Source: Streptomyces sp. 35G-GA-8 (GTDB taxonomy: Bacteria; Actinomycetota; Actinomycetes; Streptomycetales; Streptomycetaceae). Taken from it: a stretch of 64,000 bases of DNA. Both the position numbers and the translations under genes were made by a program. This document shows, in pieces, positions 50,556 to 59,858 of the stretch. The notes under the pieces were generated by a model. That model had not been told where the DNA came from, did not search any database, and was given only the letters and a program-made list of their open reading frames with translations. Position 1 is the first letter of the stretch. Every line of letters begins with the position of its first letter. The stretch lies in assembly GCF_023534745.1 (NCBI RefSeq), contig NZ_JAMHJQ010000008.1, positions 359,796 to 423,795 on the forward strand, in the 5' to 3' direction.

Positions 50556-52574
50556 TCAGCTTCGGACGGGCAGCCCGTCCGGCGGTTGAGGAGCCGAAGC
50601 GGCCGTGGACGGTGCGCCCGCGGGCGGGGTGGCCAAAGGCGCCCCGGCCGGGGGCCGCGCGAGGCCGGCGAGCAGGGTGAGCGCGGCCCTCGCGGTGGCG
50701 TCGTTCTGCCGGAACGCGGGGCCGCCCGTACGCGGCCGGGTGAAGGCGCCGCTGGACCGGGCGGTGGTGTAGGGACCGAGCGCGAAGCGGCGGGGATGCG
50801 GGGTGCCGTCACGCTCCAGCAGCCGCCCGTCGTCCGGGTCGACCCGCACCAGACCCGCCGAGATCGCGGCGGCCCCCTCCTCGTACAGGGCGCGCAGCAG
50901 CGGGCTGCGGGTGCGCTCGGGCGAGGGATCGGGCAGCCGCGCCTCGACCAGCGCCCGCGCCTCGACGTACTCCCCCGGTACGACGGCGCTGCCCGCCCGG
51001 AAGATCCCCCGCCGCCCGTCGGCCTCGACCGACATGTCCGCGCCCAGGAAGCGGACGATCCCGGCCTTGGAGAGCGCGAGCAGCTGGCGCAGCCGGGGTC
51101 CCGGCGGGCCGGAGGCGAGATAGCTGAAGAAGCCGTGCCAGCCGCCGCCCGGATCGCCGCGGTCGCCGAGGCGGATCAGCTGGCCGTAGACGGAGAGCAG
51201 CCCGAGGAAGACGGCGAGGTCCGCGCTGTGTGCCGGGTCGTGCCGCCGGGCCAGATCCGCGCGGATGTAGGCGCGCAGTCCGTCCTGGAGCGCGTCGTGG
51301 GAAGGGAAGCGCAGCCCGTCCAGCGGCCGGTCGAGGGCGGCGAGATCGAGCCGGTCGGCGGGGTCGGGCACGGCCGCGCCGACCAGGGCGTCCAGCTCGG
51401 GGCCGCCGGGATCGGCGGCGGCGTACTTCTCCTCGAAGTCGGTCCAGTCGACACGGGTGCGCTCGGGATGCGCGGTGAAGAGGCGGTGGTAGTGCGCGAA
51501 ACCGAGTTCCTTGTCGATCAGCGGCCGGACATCGCGCGCGAAGTCGGGCGGCACCGGCCGGCTCAGCAGTTCGTCGATCTGCTCGGGCCCGAGGAAGCGG
51601 GGCAGCGGGGGCCGTTCACCGGTCAGCCCGTAGCCGATCTTGGAGTGGTACGGGACACCGCGCCGCGATCCGACGTACAGGACCGGTTCGCGTCCCGACG
51701 GGTGGTAGACCAGCTCCCCGTCGTCGCGGTCGGCGTTCCCCGAGTACCGTCCGCCGCGCCCTTCGGTGACGAGCACCATCAGATCGACGAAGGCGAGTCC
51801 GAGGCCGCGGACGAGGACGGGTTCGCCGGCGGGCAGGACGGACAGATCGCTGTCCGCGGTGAAGTCGGGCGGCAGATGGATCAGTCCGTGTTCCTCCGCG
51901 AACCGGCCCAACTCCACCTGTTCCGCGTCCGGTTCGGCGTCGAGATGGCCGAGGGTCAGCACGACGAGGTCGGCGAGGAGCGGTTCGGTACGGTCCGCCA
52001 GCCAGACGCGCTGGCGTCCGCCGCGCGGACCGCTGACGCGTACGGCTTCCGTGCGGTGCCTGTGGACGGTGACACCGGGCGGCAGTGCGGCGACGGTCTG
52101 TTCGTACACCCAGCTCAGATAGGCGCTCTGCACCCGGCGGCTGGGGAAGGTCTGGCCGGTGAGGGCGGCGATCTCGGCGCGCAGCCCGGAACTCGACGCG
52201 GCGAGCGCCGATTCGGCCGCCTCCGACTCGGCGGAGAGCCGCGCCCTGCCCTCCCTGATGTCCCGTGCCCATGCGTGCAGCGCGGGTCCGTGCCGCACCG
52301 GACCGGCCAGGGCCACCGTGTCATCGGTGAACATGGTCACGTCCTCGGCCATGGAGTTCATCCAGAGCAGCGGCGACTGATCATGGCGCCAGACCCGTCC
52401 GGCGCCCGGCGGATGCGGGTCCACGAGATGGATGTCCAGCGGGGGACCGTCGTACAGGGAAGGGGCGTTGGCGGCGATCCGCTCCAGAAAACCCGTGCCG
52501 CGCGGGCCCGCCCCGACCACGACTATGGACGGTGTCAGGGGTGCGGTGCGGACGGTGGCCGAGGACAGGGGCAT
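50556..52574 (-). CDS. FAD/NAD(P)-binding protein of the flavin monooxygenase operon
   Basis: A 672-residue protein. The N-terminal dinucleotide-binding fold PSIVVVGAGPRGTGFLERIA (residues 15-34) belongs to a large Streptomyces family of FAD/NAD(P)-binding proteins. Other conserved parts are WMNSMAEDVTMFTDDTV, PSRRVQSAYLSWVYEQT, VRGLGLAFVDLMVLVTEGRGG and YHSKIGYG. The catalytic reaction is not established. It heads an operon with two LLM flavin enzymes and DUF1684, suggesting it supplies or acts on an intermediate. ATG 52574 follows ACGGAGCC. A promoter flanked by direct repeats lies 100-140 bp upstream. Confidence 0.85.
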   Translation of the reverse strand: MPLSSATVRTAPLTPSIVVVGAGPRGTGFLERIAANAPSLYDGPPLDIHLVDPHPPGAGRVWRHDQSPLLWMNSMAEDVTMFTDDTVALAGPVRHGPALHAWARDIREGRARLSAESEAAESALAASSSGLRAEIAALTGQTFPSRRVQSAYLSWVYEQTVAALPPGVTVHRHRTEAVRVSGPRGGRQRVWLADRTEPLLADLVVLTLGHLDAEPDAEQVELGRFAEEHGLIHLPPDFTADSDLSVLPAGEPVLVRGLGLAFVDLMVLVTEGRGGRYSGNADRDDGELVYHPSGREPVLYVGSRRGVPYHSKIGYGLTGERPPLPRFLGPEQIDELLSRPVPPDFARDVRPLIDKELGFAHYHRLFTAHPERTRVDWTDFEEKYAAADPGGPELDALVGAAVPDPADRLDLAALDRPLDGLRFPSHDALQDGLRAYIRADLARRHDPAHSADLAVFLGLLSVYGQLIRLGDRGDPGGGWHGFFSYLASGPPGPRLRQLLALSKAGIVRFLGADMSVEADGRRGIFRAGSAVVPGEYVEARALVEARLPDPSPERTRSPLLRALYEEGAAAISAGLVRVDPDDGRLLERDGTPHPRRFALGPYTTARSSGAFTRPRTGGPAFRQNDATARAALTLLAGLARPPAGAPLATPPAGAPSTAASAPQPPDGLPVRS

Positions 52575-52657
52575 GCGAAGGCTCCGTGGATACAGCGATC
52601 GAACACGGGAGTGCCTTCACAGAAAACGCGGGCGGACCGAGCCCCTCAGCACGATCC

Positions 52658-52713
52658 GCTTGTCCGTACGAGGCTATGCGGTGTGTACGGCCCGTTGTCA
52701 AGCTTGTCCGTAC
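52658..52713 (-). promoter_or_regulatory. Promoter flanked by direct repeats upstream of the FAD protein gene
   Basis: On the minus strand TTGACA (complement of 52696-52701) and TAGCCT (complement of 52671-52676) are 19 bp apart. The 12-mer GCTTGTCCGTAC occurs at 52658-52669 and 52702-52713 on the plus strand, directly bracketing the promoter. A regulator binding both copies would control the four-gene operon. Confidence 0.5.
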
Positions 52714-52989
52714 TGTGAGCCGTCCGTCCCGGCTCGGTTGACGCGGAAACGGATGCCTGCTCCACTTGGCTCATGCATTCGCAGCAGTGGCTGGTCACGC
52801 GCTCCCACATCGACTTCGGTCGCGTGTGGTCCTCTTCCTGTTGAGCTGACGCCCTGCACGGCCTCCCGGTACTTCCGGCGCTCACGCGCCGTCTCCCCGC
52901 GTGCCTTCACACGCAGAGCGCCACACCGCTCCCTCCCCCTCGCATGGGCGCCCGGTCCCGTACGGACGCCGGTCCCGTACGGACGTCCG

Positions 52990-54156
52990 TCATGCTCCGC
53001 AGTCGCAGCAACTACACGCATCACAGCAGTCGCAGCTGTCACAACAACAGTCAATGCGGTCGGACCAGTCACAGCAGCCCTCACGCTTCTTGCGTGACCA
53101 CGGGCCCTCGTACTCGTCCGCACAACAGAATCGACAGGTGCAGCAGAGCCCGATGAAGACCGCGCAACCGGCCAGGAATCCGCGCTTGCCCGGCCTCGGA
53201 GGTGGCAGCTGCCCGAAGCCGGGCGGCAACCCGCCGGGGCCCTGGCCGCCGTGCGGGCCGTCGGAACCGCCCTGACCGTCATGGCCTTCGTGCGCGCAGG
53301 CCGTCGTGCCGAAAGCGCGGTCGACCGACGCCCGCAGTTCGTGCGCCAGCAGCACATGCGCCAGCCTGCCGTCGGTGAACTCCGCGTCCCGCAGCGCCAG
53401 CCGGATCCCGCGCACCGCGTCGTCGGCGAGCCGCCGTGCCTCCGTGCGGGACGTACCGGTCGCGGTGAGCGGATTCCACGCGCCCGACGCGGCGTCGGCC
53501 GACTGGTCCTCCACGGCGTCCAGCAGATGCGCGAGCCGCCCGAAGAGCCGTCCGGCCTCGGCCAACGGAGCGCGGTTGCCCGGCCGCCCCGCCAGGACGG
53601 CGGTGTACGCGAAGGCCGCGGCGGTCGCCGTCTCGGTCGGTTCGGTGAGGGTGAGCAGAGGTGTGCCGCGGTGGGCCAGCGCCTCGATCCCCTGCTGCCG
53701 CTCGACGGCGTCGACCAGTACGGCCGTGTCGAACCCGAGCTCCGCGCCGGTGCGCGCGCCCGCCCTGTCCCAGCCGTGGGCGACCCGGCGCGCGGCGGCG
53801 GCCAGCGGCCGGCGCCTCAACAGCCCGTCCCCGTCGGCGACGTGGTCCCGGATCTTCGCCGAGGCGAGCACCAGTGACACGGAGGCGGCGAGCCGCGCGC
53901 CCTCGCCCCTGGCTATCGGCGCCGTACGCATACCGCGCAGCGGACAGGGGCCCGCCGTGCGCCGCTGCCGCGCGGTGCGTTCGGTCTGAGCCTCCGTCAG
54001 AACCGAGACGATCAGCCCGTCGTAGTTGGTGACGACCCGGGAGAACTGTCCGTGGTCCGCGCGAAGTGCCAGACAGAGCCCGCAGAGATGGGCCATCCAC
54101 TCGGCCTTGAGCCCATCGGCGAGCCGATGCGTACATGGTCTGACGATTCCGAACAC
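52990..54156 (-). CDS. DUF5685 family protein with Cys-rich tail
   Basis: A 388-residue protein. From GTG 54156 (GGGGGA site upstream) it begins VFGIVRPCTHRL, the typical opening of the family, followed by EWMAHLCGLCLALR with three early Cys. The body is helical. The last 53 residues after GFLAGCAVFIGL hold 17 Cys in CC and CxC pairs. That tail, joined to a short hydrophobic stretch (GFLAGCAVFIGLCC), may bind several metal ions or carry lipid attachment. From memory the DUF5685 core is conserved in streptomycetes; function unknown. The long frame to 54483 is not used. Confidence 0.82.
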   Translation of the reverse strand: MFGIVRPCTHRLADGLKAEWMAHLCGLCLALRADHGQFSRVVTNYDGLIVSVLTEAQTERTARQRRTAGPCPLRGMRTAPIARGEGARLAASVSLVLASAKIRDHVADGDGLLRRRPLAAAARRVAHGWDRAGARTGAELGFDTAVLVDAVERQQGIEALAHRGTPLLTLTEPTETATAAAFAYTAVLAGRPGNRAPLAEAGRLFGRLAHLLDAVEDQSADAASGAWNPLTATGTSRTEARRLADDAVRGIRLALRDAEFTDGRLAHVLLAHELRASVDRAFGTTACAHEGHDGQGGSDGPHGGQGPGGLPPGFGQLPPPRPGKRGFLAGCAVFIGLCCTCRFCCADEYEGPWSRKKREGCCDWSDRIDCCCDSCDCCDACSCCDCGA

Positions 54157-54433
54157 GACAGTCCCCCGAGAGTCGTTCACAAGTGCGTGACGCATCGTAC
54201 CGAGCGATCGGTTCACCCGTACGTCCCCAGCGTCACCCATCTGGCCGGAACGTAATATTTTGTACCGACTCAGGGCCTGTACGCTGGAAGAACCTTGACG
54301 AACCGCCACATCTTCTGCACCAGTACCGTCACGAATCATCTGCGCGCCGACTATCCCCTTGGCGCGCGATCCGCATGATGGTCGACCATAGGGATAAGGG
54401 AACGTCATGTGACCGCGGTGAAAGGAGGCGTCC

Positions 54434-54868
54434 ATGGGATCGGTGCGCAAGGCGAGTGCCTGGCTGGGCCTCGTCGAGGACAACGACGAGCGTTACTACG
54501 ACGACGAGTACGCCGAGGGTGCGGAGAACAGCGACAACTGGCGGACCGACCCGCGCGTACGGGTCGTCGCCGAGGCCGCTCCTGAGCAGGACCGCAGGAT
54601 CGCCACCGTCTCCCCGGACAGCTTCCGGGACGCCCGGACCATCGGCGAGCTCTTCCGGGCCGGCACCCCGGTCATCATGAACCTCACGGCCATGGACCCC
54701 GCCGACGCCAAGCGCGTGGTGGACTTCGCCGCCGGACTGATCTTCGGGCTGCGCGGCTCGATCGACCGCATCGCCACCCGGGTCTTCCTGCTGAGCCCCG
54801 CCGACACCGAGATCGTCACCGGCGAGGCCGCGGGCCGCGGCAAGGACGGCTTCTTCAATCAGAGCTGA
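54434..54868 (+). CDS. sflA: SepF-like cell division protein SflA
   Basis: A 144-residue protein of the SepF/DUF552 type: N-terminal [24 protein letters not shown] (membrane-binding amphipathic region), linker, and a core [48 protein letters not shown]. SepF tethers FtsZ filaments to the membrane. Streptomyces has one SepF and two shorter relatives, SflA and SflB, linked to septation and hyphal branching. The length and its position beside an acyl-CoA dehydrogenase gene fit SflA (SCO1749, from memory). AAAGGAGG is seven bases before ATG 54434, a near-perfect site. Confidence 0.85.
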   Translation: MGSVRKASAWLGLVEDNDERYYDDEYAEGAENSDNWRTDPRVRVVAEAAPEQDRRIATVSPDSFRDARTIGELFRAGTPVIMNLTAMDPADAKRVVDFAAGLIFGLRGSIDRIATRVFLLSPADTEIVTGEAAGRGKDGFFNQS

Positions 54869-54906
54869 GCAGGGCGCTCACCGGCTCCGCCCGGTCCCGC
54901 ACGGGG

Positions 54907-56148
54907 TCACCGGAAGGCGTCGAGGCCGGTGAGCGCCTTGCCCAGGACGAGTTGGTGCATCTCGACGGTGCCCTCGTACGTCAGCACCGACTCCAGGTTC
55001 GTGGCATGGCGCATCACGGGGTACTCCAGCGAGATCCCGTTGGCGCCGAGGATGGTCCGTGAGGTGCGGCAGATCTCGATCGCCTCCCGCACATTGTTGA
55101 GCTTGCCGAAGCTGACCTGCTCGGCACGGAGCCGGCCCGCGTCCATGCGCCGCCCCAGATGGTGGGCGAGCAGGATGCCCTTGTGCAGTTCGAGTGCCAT
55201 GTCGGCCAGCTTGGCCTGGGTGAGCTGGAAGCCGCCGATCGGCCGGCCGAACTGCTCCCGGGTCCCGGCGTACTGAAGCGCCGCTTCGAAACTGGCGCGC
55301 GCCGCGCCCATCGAGCCCCAGACGATGCCGTACCGCGCATGGCTCAGACAGCTGAGCGGGCCGCGCAGTCCGGTGACCTCCGGGAGAACGGCGTCGGCGG
55401 GCAGCCGTACGTCATCGAGCACCAGCTCGCTGGTGACCGAGGCTCGCAGCGACCACTTGTGGGTGATCTCCGGAGCCGAGAAACCGGGGGTGCCGGCCGG
55501 GACCAGAAACCCGCGGATGCCCTCGTCGGTCCGCGCCCAGACGACGGCGACCCCCGCCACCGAGCCATTGGTGATCCACATCTTGCGGCCGTTGAGCACC
55601 CAGTCGGAGCCGTCCCGCTTGGCGTAGGTGCGCATTCCGGCCGGGTCGGAGCCATGGTCGGGCTCGGTGAGTCCGAAGCAGCCGATGATCTCGCCCGCGG
55701 CCATGCCGGGCAGCCACCGCCGCTTCTGCTCCTCGGAACCGAAGCGGTGGATCGCGTACATGGCGAGCGAGCCCTGTACGGAGACGAGCGAGCGGATCCC
55801 GGAGTCGGCGGCTTCCAGCTCCAGACAGGCGAGTCCGTACTGGACCGCGGTGGCGCCCGCGCAGCCGTACCCGGTCAGGGACATCCCGAGGGCGCCGAGT
55901 CCGCCGAGCTCCCGGGTCAGTTCACGGATCACGGGCAGCTCGCCGCGCTCGTACCACTCGGCGATATGCGGCAGGACCCGGTCGGCGGCCCAGGTCCGTA
56001 CGGTGTCCCGGATCGCCAGGTCCTCGGGTTCGAGCAGATCGTCGAGACCGAGGGGGTCGCCGGGGTCGAAGGGCGGGGGCTTGACCGAAGAAGGCGCGGA
56101 GGGCGCGGGGGGCCCGGAAGCGGCGGACGGTGCGGACGGTGCGGACAT
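54907..56148 (-). CDS. Acyl-CoA dehydrogenase (glutaryl-CoA dehydrogenase-like)
   Basis: A 413-residue FAD enzyme. After a Ser/Ala/Pro-rich N-terminus it carries the family fold (IRDTVRTWAADRVLPHIAEWY, IGCFGLTEPDHGSDPAGM, the catalytic region LTYEGTVEMHQLVLGKALTG with the general-base Glu near residue 396). EFGRPIGGFQLTQAKLADM and GANGISLEYPVMRHATNLESV match glutaryl-CoA dehydrogenases (lysine/tryptophan breakdown) better than medium-chain enzymes. ATG 56148 has GGAGGCC upstream. It is convergent with sflA, 38 bp apart. Confidence 0.92.
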   Translation of the reverse strand: MSAPSAPSAASGPPAPSAPSSVKPPPFDPGDPLGLDDLLEPEDLAIRDTVRTWAADRVLPHIAEWYERGELPVIRELTRELGGLGALGMSLTGYGCAGATAVQYGLACLELEAADSGIRSLVSVQGSLAMYAIHRFGSEEQKRRWLPGMAAGEIIGCFGLTEPDHGSDPAGMRTYAKRDGSDWVLNGRKMWITNGSVAGVAVVWARTDEGIRGFLVPAGTPGFSAPEITHKWSLRASVTSELVLDDVRLPADAVLPEVTGLRGPLSCLSHARYGIVWGSMGAARASFEAALQYAGTREQFGRPIGGFQLTQAKLADMALELHKGILLAHHLGRRMDAGRLRAEQVSFGKLNNVREAIEICRTSRTILGANGISLEYPVMRHATNLESVLTYEGTVEMHQLVLGKALTGLDAFR

Positions 56149-56310
56149 GGGACGGCCTCCGGCGGCTCGCACGACATCGGACGACTCGGACAAGCCGTAA
56201 CTAGCAGCGCTAGTCACGGCTCGGTGACGACGTTACGACTCAGTGTGCCGCGCGTCCATGCCCCGCCCGCGTCAAACGTCCCCGGGCCGGATCCATCCGC
56301 CGGACAGGGC

Positions 56311-58050
56311 CTAGCGGGAGCCGCGCCCCACCGGGACGGCCGCCTCCGAGGACTCACGGGCCGCAGTCGGCGCTCTGCGCGGCCGGGGCGGTCGCTGTTC
56401 CCGCGGCCGGGACGGCGGCGCCTTCCCGGACTCGGGCGCCTCGTCACGTGCCTCGGACGCCTCCGCGGACTGCCGCTTCTCGGCACCCGGCTCCTCGGCG
56501 GCGCGCGGCGGACACTCCATGACCCTGGGCAGCCGCAGCGCGGCCAGCGCGCCGAGCAGCAGCAGGCCGGCGCTGACGAGCAGCGTGACATGCAGGCCGT
56601 GGACGAACGAGTGGCGCGCGGCGGTACGCAGTGTCTCCCCCGCGGGTCCGCCGAGCCTGGCCGCCACCTGGTAGGCCTCGCCGAGCGAGTCGGACGCCGC
56701 GGAACCCGCCGCCGCCGGCACGCCCCTCACCGACGCCAGCGCGGGCGCGTACACGGCGTTCATCACGCTGCCGAGCAGGGCGATCCCCATGCCCGCGCCC
56801 AGCTGGTACGAGGTCTCGCCGATGGCCGCGGCCCCGCCCGCCTGGTCCGCGGGAGCCTCGCTGAGCATCGATTCGTACGCGCCGAAGAGCGTGGTCTGGA
56901 GCCCGAAACCGAGCAGCACGAACGCCGCGGTCAGCAGCCCCGGCCGGTCGTGCTGGCCCATCAGCGTCAGCATCAGCACGGCGCCCGCGGTCAGCACGAA
57001 GCCCCAGGCCACCATCCGGCGCGGCCCCACCCGGCGCAGTGTGGCCGAGCCGGTGACCCCCGCCGCCATGGCGGCGAAGGTGAGCGGTAGCAGCCGCAGC
57101 CCGGTCTCCAGCGGGCTGAGTGCCAGCACGAGCTGGAGGTACTGGACGGCGATCAGCTGGAGGCCGACCAGGGCCAGCATGGCGAGGACGATGCAGCCGA
57201 CGGAGGTGGAGAACGTCGGCCTGGCGAACATCCGCATATCGATCAGCGGATGCGCCCTGCGCCGCTGTCTGCGGACGAAGAGGACGAGAAGAGCCACGCC
57301 GACACAGAGCGGGCCGAGGGTCTCGGGGCCGAGCGGCCCTTCCCCGGCACCGAGCCGCTTCACCCCGAAGACCACGCCGAGCACTCCGGCCGCGGCCATC
57401 AGCGCGCCCAGCACGTCCCAGGGCCCGTCACCGGGGCCCTTCGACTCGGGCAGCACCAGCCGGCCGAGCGGCAGCAGGAGCGCCAGCAGCGGGATATTGA
57501 TCAGGAAGACCGAGCCCCACCAGAAGTGCTCGACGAGGAAGCCGCCGAGCACCGGGCCGAGGGCGGCACCGACCGCGGCGACCGCGGTCCAGACACCGAT
57601 GGCCATGGCGCGCTCGCGCCGGTCGGGAAAGACATCACGGAGGATGGAGAGCGTCGCCGGCATGATCATCGCGCCGCCGACACCGAGCAGGGCACGCGCC
57701 CCGATCAGTACGAGCGGTGTATCGGCGAGGGCCGCGACGGCCGAGGCCACCCCGAAGAGCGCGTAGCCCATCAGCAGGACCCGGCGTCTTCCGATGCGGT
57801 CACCCAGCGTGCCGAAGAGGATCAGCAGCGCGGCGCAGACCAGTGGATACGCGTCCACGATCCAGAGCAGCTCGACGCCGCTGGGCCTGAGGTCGGCGGT
57901 GACGGCCGGGACGGCGACATGCAGCACGGTCGCGTCCAGCGCGACCAGCAGCAGGCTCACACAGAGGACGACCAGGACGATCCAGCGGTTGGCACCGCCG
58001 CGGGCCCCGGCCGCGCGCAGCCGTGCGCCGGCCGTGGTGCTCCCGGACAT
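56311..58050 (-). CDS. MFS drug exporter, DHA2 (EmrB/QacA) family, 14 TMS
   Basis: A 579-residue exporter with 14 predicted membrane helices, as in QacA/SmvA. Motif A is FGTLGDRIGRRRVLLMG (about residues 75-90) and motif C-type GVWTAVAAVGAALGPVLGGFLVEHFWWGSVFLIN lies near 140-170. The last 80 residues are charged, Arg/Glu/Ala-rich and probably cytoplasmic. ATG 58050 has GGGAGG seven bases upstream, so the very long frame running to 59520 is not coding. It likely expels drugs or dyes by proton antiport; substrates unknown. Confidence 0.92.
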   Translation of the reverse strand: MSGSTTAGARLRAAGARGGANRWIVLVVLCVSLLLVALDATVLHVAVPAVTADLRPSGVELLWIVDAYPLVCAALLILFGTLGDRIGRRRVLLMGYALFGVASAVAALADTPLVLIGARALLGVGGAMIMPATLSILRDVFPDRRERAMAIGVWTAVAAVGAALGPVLGGFLVEHFWWGSVFLINIPLLALLLPLGRLVLPESKGPGDGPWDVLGALMAAAGVLGVVFGVKRLGAGEGPLGPETLGPLCVGVALLVLFVRRQRRRAHPLIDMRMFARPTFSTSVGCIVLAMLALVGLQLIAVQYLQLVLALSPLETGLRLLPLTFAAMAAGVTGSATLRRVGPRRMVAWGFVLTAGAVLMLTLMGQHDRPGLLTAAFVLLGFGLQTTLFGAYESMLSEAPADQAGGAAAIGETSYQLGAGMGIALLGSVMNAVYAPALASVRGVPAAAGSAASDSLGEAYQVAARLGGPAGETLRTAARHSFVHGLHVTLLVSAGLLLLGALAALRLPRVMECPPRAAEEPGAEKRQSAEASEARDEAPESGKAPPSRPREQRPPRPRRAPTAARESSEAAVPVGRGSR

Positions 58051-58473
58051 CTGAGTACCTCCCAATGCGTCCCTCGCGCTCGGTGGGCCAACGGGGACAC
58101 TGGTCCCTCGGGGTGGCCCGGCATCGACGGGCGAGTGAGCCGCCAGCGTACGCGAGTGAACGTACGTGGCGCGTGGCGCATGTCTCACCGTTCCGACCGA
58201 CGAGTGTGGCGTACACCACTCCCCCGCGCCAGGACCGGGGTCCGAGCGCTCACAAGCGGCAGGGAAATTCCATGCGACGCCACGGTGAACTAATTCTGTT
58301 CCGCACAAAGACAGTTCCGGGAACGGCATGCCGATTAATAGGGCCGAAGGTCCCTTCGATTTCCGGAACGGCCCCTGATAAACCCCGCTCCGAGACGCAC
58401 TCCACATCACATCGTCATCACAAAGAGACCGGATCGACCGGTTCACTCGCTCACTCGCTGTAACGTCGATTGG
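58051..58473. other. Divergent spacer between the MFS exporter and PAP2 genes
   Basis: A 423-bp spacer. The middle (about 58262-58400) is the most AT-rich part of this end of the window and contains TTCCGGGAACGG and TTCCGGAACGG repeats about 50 bp apart, possibly operator copies. TAACGT at 58461-58466 lies seven bases before GTG 58474, which lacks a ribosome site, so the PAP2 gene may be leaderless. No tRNA or ORF was recognised. Confidence 0.45.
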
Positions 58474-59481
58474 GTGCGTACCGACATCTTTGCCCGTCTG
58501 GACCGGGAGCCGGAACCGCCGAAGATAGAGATCCCGCGGATGAGCCGCACCCGCAAGGCTCTCTTCGGCGGGACCTTGGCGTTCTATCTCGCCATCGTCG
58601 TTGCCGTGCTCGTCTCGTCCTCGCTGGTGATCCTCGACTGGAAGGTCATGCTCTTCCGGCCCTATCAGCAATGGCCGGAACTGCATCCTTTCCTCGACTA
58701 CTTCGTGGTGCTGGGGCAGCGCGGCCCCACGGCCGTGATGATCGCGGCCTGGCTGGGCTGGCGCTCCTGGCGGCAGCACACGCTCCGGCCGCTGCTGGTA
58801 CTCGGCACGGCGCTGCTGCTGCTCAACGTCACCGTCGGGGCGGTGAAGCTCGGTCTGGGCCGGCTCGGCCCCCACTACGCGACGCAGATCGGCTCCACGG
58901 AGCTCTTCGCGGGCGGCGATATATTTCCTTCGGGACACACCGCCAACGCCGTGGTGACCTGGGGAATCCTGTCCTATCTGGCCACCACGCCCCGGGCCAG
59001 GCGCTATCTGTCGGTCATGTCGGCCGTGGTCGCCCTGGGGGTCGGCGCGACGACCGTCTACCTCGGTACGCACTGGCTGAGCGATGTGCTGCTCGGCTGG
59101 GCCGCCGGGCTGCTGATCCTGCTGGGGCTGCCACTGTTCGAGCCGCTGATCGGCCGGGCCGAGCAGGTCATCTTCGCGATCCGCGAGCGGTGGCGCGCGC
59201 GCAACAGGACCACCCCGTCGACCCCGGTCGCCTCCGGTGGCCCACGGCCGGCGCCGGTGTCGACGGAGGCGTCGTCGACGGCCGACGAGCCGCCGCGCGA
59301 GCCCATCGGAGCGGGTCACAGCGGCCACACCGGCGCGGGTCTGAACGCCGGCACCGTCGCGGGAACGGGAACGGGCCAGCTCACCCAGCCGAGGCCGCAC
59401 ACGGCGCGCTCGGAACGTACGCCGGGCACCCCCAACGGCAGCCGCCGACCGCCGCACTCGCGGCCCATGACGGGCGGCTGA
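58474..59481 (+). CDS. PAP2-family membrane phosphatase
   Basis: A 335-residue integral membrane phosphatase with about six helices. The three-part active site is present in modified form: KLGLGRLGPHYA (C1, the usual KX6RP), FPSGHTA (C2) and VYLGTHWLSDVLLGW (C3, with His and Asp). PAP2 enzymes remove phosphate from lipid phosphates or undecaprenyl pyrophosphate. The C1 motif lacks the normal RP pair, so activity could be altered. The C-terminal 100 residues are a Pro/Gly/Thr-rich cytoplasmic tail. GTG 58474 is probably leaderless. A strong hairpin follows. Confidence 0.88.
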   Translation: MRTDIFARLDREPEPPKIEIPRMSRTRKALFGGTLAFYLAIVVAVLVSSSLVILDWKVMLFRPYQQWPELHPFLDYFVVLGQRGPTAVMIAAWLGWRSWRQHTLRPLLVLGTALLLLNVTVGAVKLGLGRLGPHYATQIGSTELFAGGDIFPSGHTANAVVTWGILSYLATTPRARRYLSVMSAVVALGVGATTVYLGTHWLSDVLLGWAAGLLILLGLPLFEPLIGRAEQVIFAIRERWRARNRTTPSTPVASGGPRPAPVSTEASSTADEPPREPIGAGHSGHTGAGLNAGTVAGTGTGQLTQPRPHTARSERTPGTPNGSRRPPHSRPMTGG

Positions 59482-59524
59482 GCGCCCCCGGGGGCAGCGG
59501 GACGGTACGCACAGCCCCACCCCC

Positions 59525-59568
59525 GCGCATACGAAGGCCCCGGCTCAGGCCGGGGCCTTCGTATGCGC
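59525..59568. terminator. Bidirectional terminator after PAP2 and I78 genes
   Basis: A perfect 20-base stem (left arm 59525-59544 beginning GCGCATACGA; right arm 59549-59568) with a four-base TCAG loop lies between convergent genes; it is the strongest hairpin in the window. Confidence 0.93.
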
Positions 59569-59642
59569 CAGGAGCCCGTCAGGGGCCCGTCAGGAGCCCT
59601 GGAGCGGGCCGCCGGTCGGCCGGGGCCGCCCGGTCGGGCCGG

Positions 59643-59858
59643 TCAGCCGTGCCAGCAGCGGATGACCCGGCCCGCCTCCACCTCGAAGTTGAGCCGGCCC
59701 ACGACGAACTCCATGGTGATGATCGAGCCCGGGGGCAGCGCTCTGACAGTGGTCCAGCCGCGCCGGCGGGCGATCCGTTCGGCGCTCTCGGAGTCGAGTC
59801 CGACATAGGAGTCCGGGGAGTCGTCGGGCTGTCGGGGTGGAGTCGGTATCGGTGCCAT
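59643..59858 (-). CDS. I78-family peptidase inhibitor
   Basis: A 71-residue protein ending in VVGRLNFEVEAGRVIRCWHG, with YVGLDSESAERIARRRGW and VRALPPGSIITMEF before it. That is the pattern of I78 serine-protease inhibitors, in which the chain after the helix forms a small sheet and presents a reactive loop. It has no signal peptide. It may protect the cell from its own proteases, such as the streptogrisin-type enzyme elsewhere in the window (inference). ATG 59858 with GGTGAG upstream is preferred to the frame to 59912. Confidence 0.85.
   Translation of the reverse strand: MAPIPTPPRQPDDSPDSYVGLDSESAERIARRRGWTTVRALPPGSIITMEFVVGRLNFEVEAGRVIRCWHG

Noticed and set aside
52901-53275. A Gln/Ser-rich plus-strand ORF
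   Set aside because: Its Gln and Ser codons are the complement of Cys codons in the DUF5685 tail, which continues a conserved protein in frame.
58051-59520. N-terminal extension of the DHA2 exporter gene
   Set aside because: The extension runs across the PAP2 gene in antisense. ATG 58050 has a strong ribosome site and starts a complete MFS protein.
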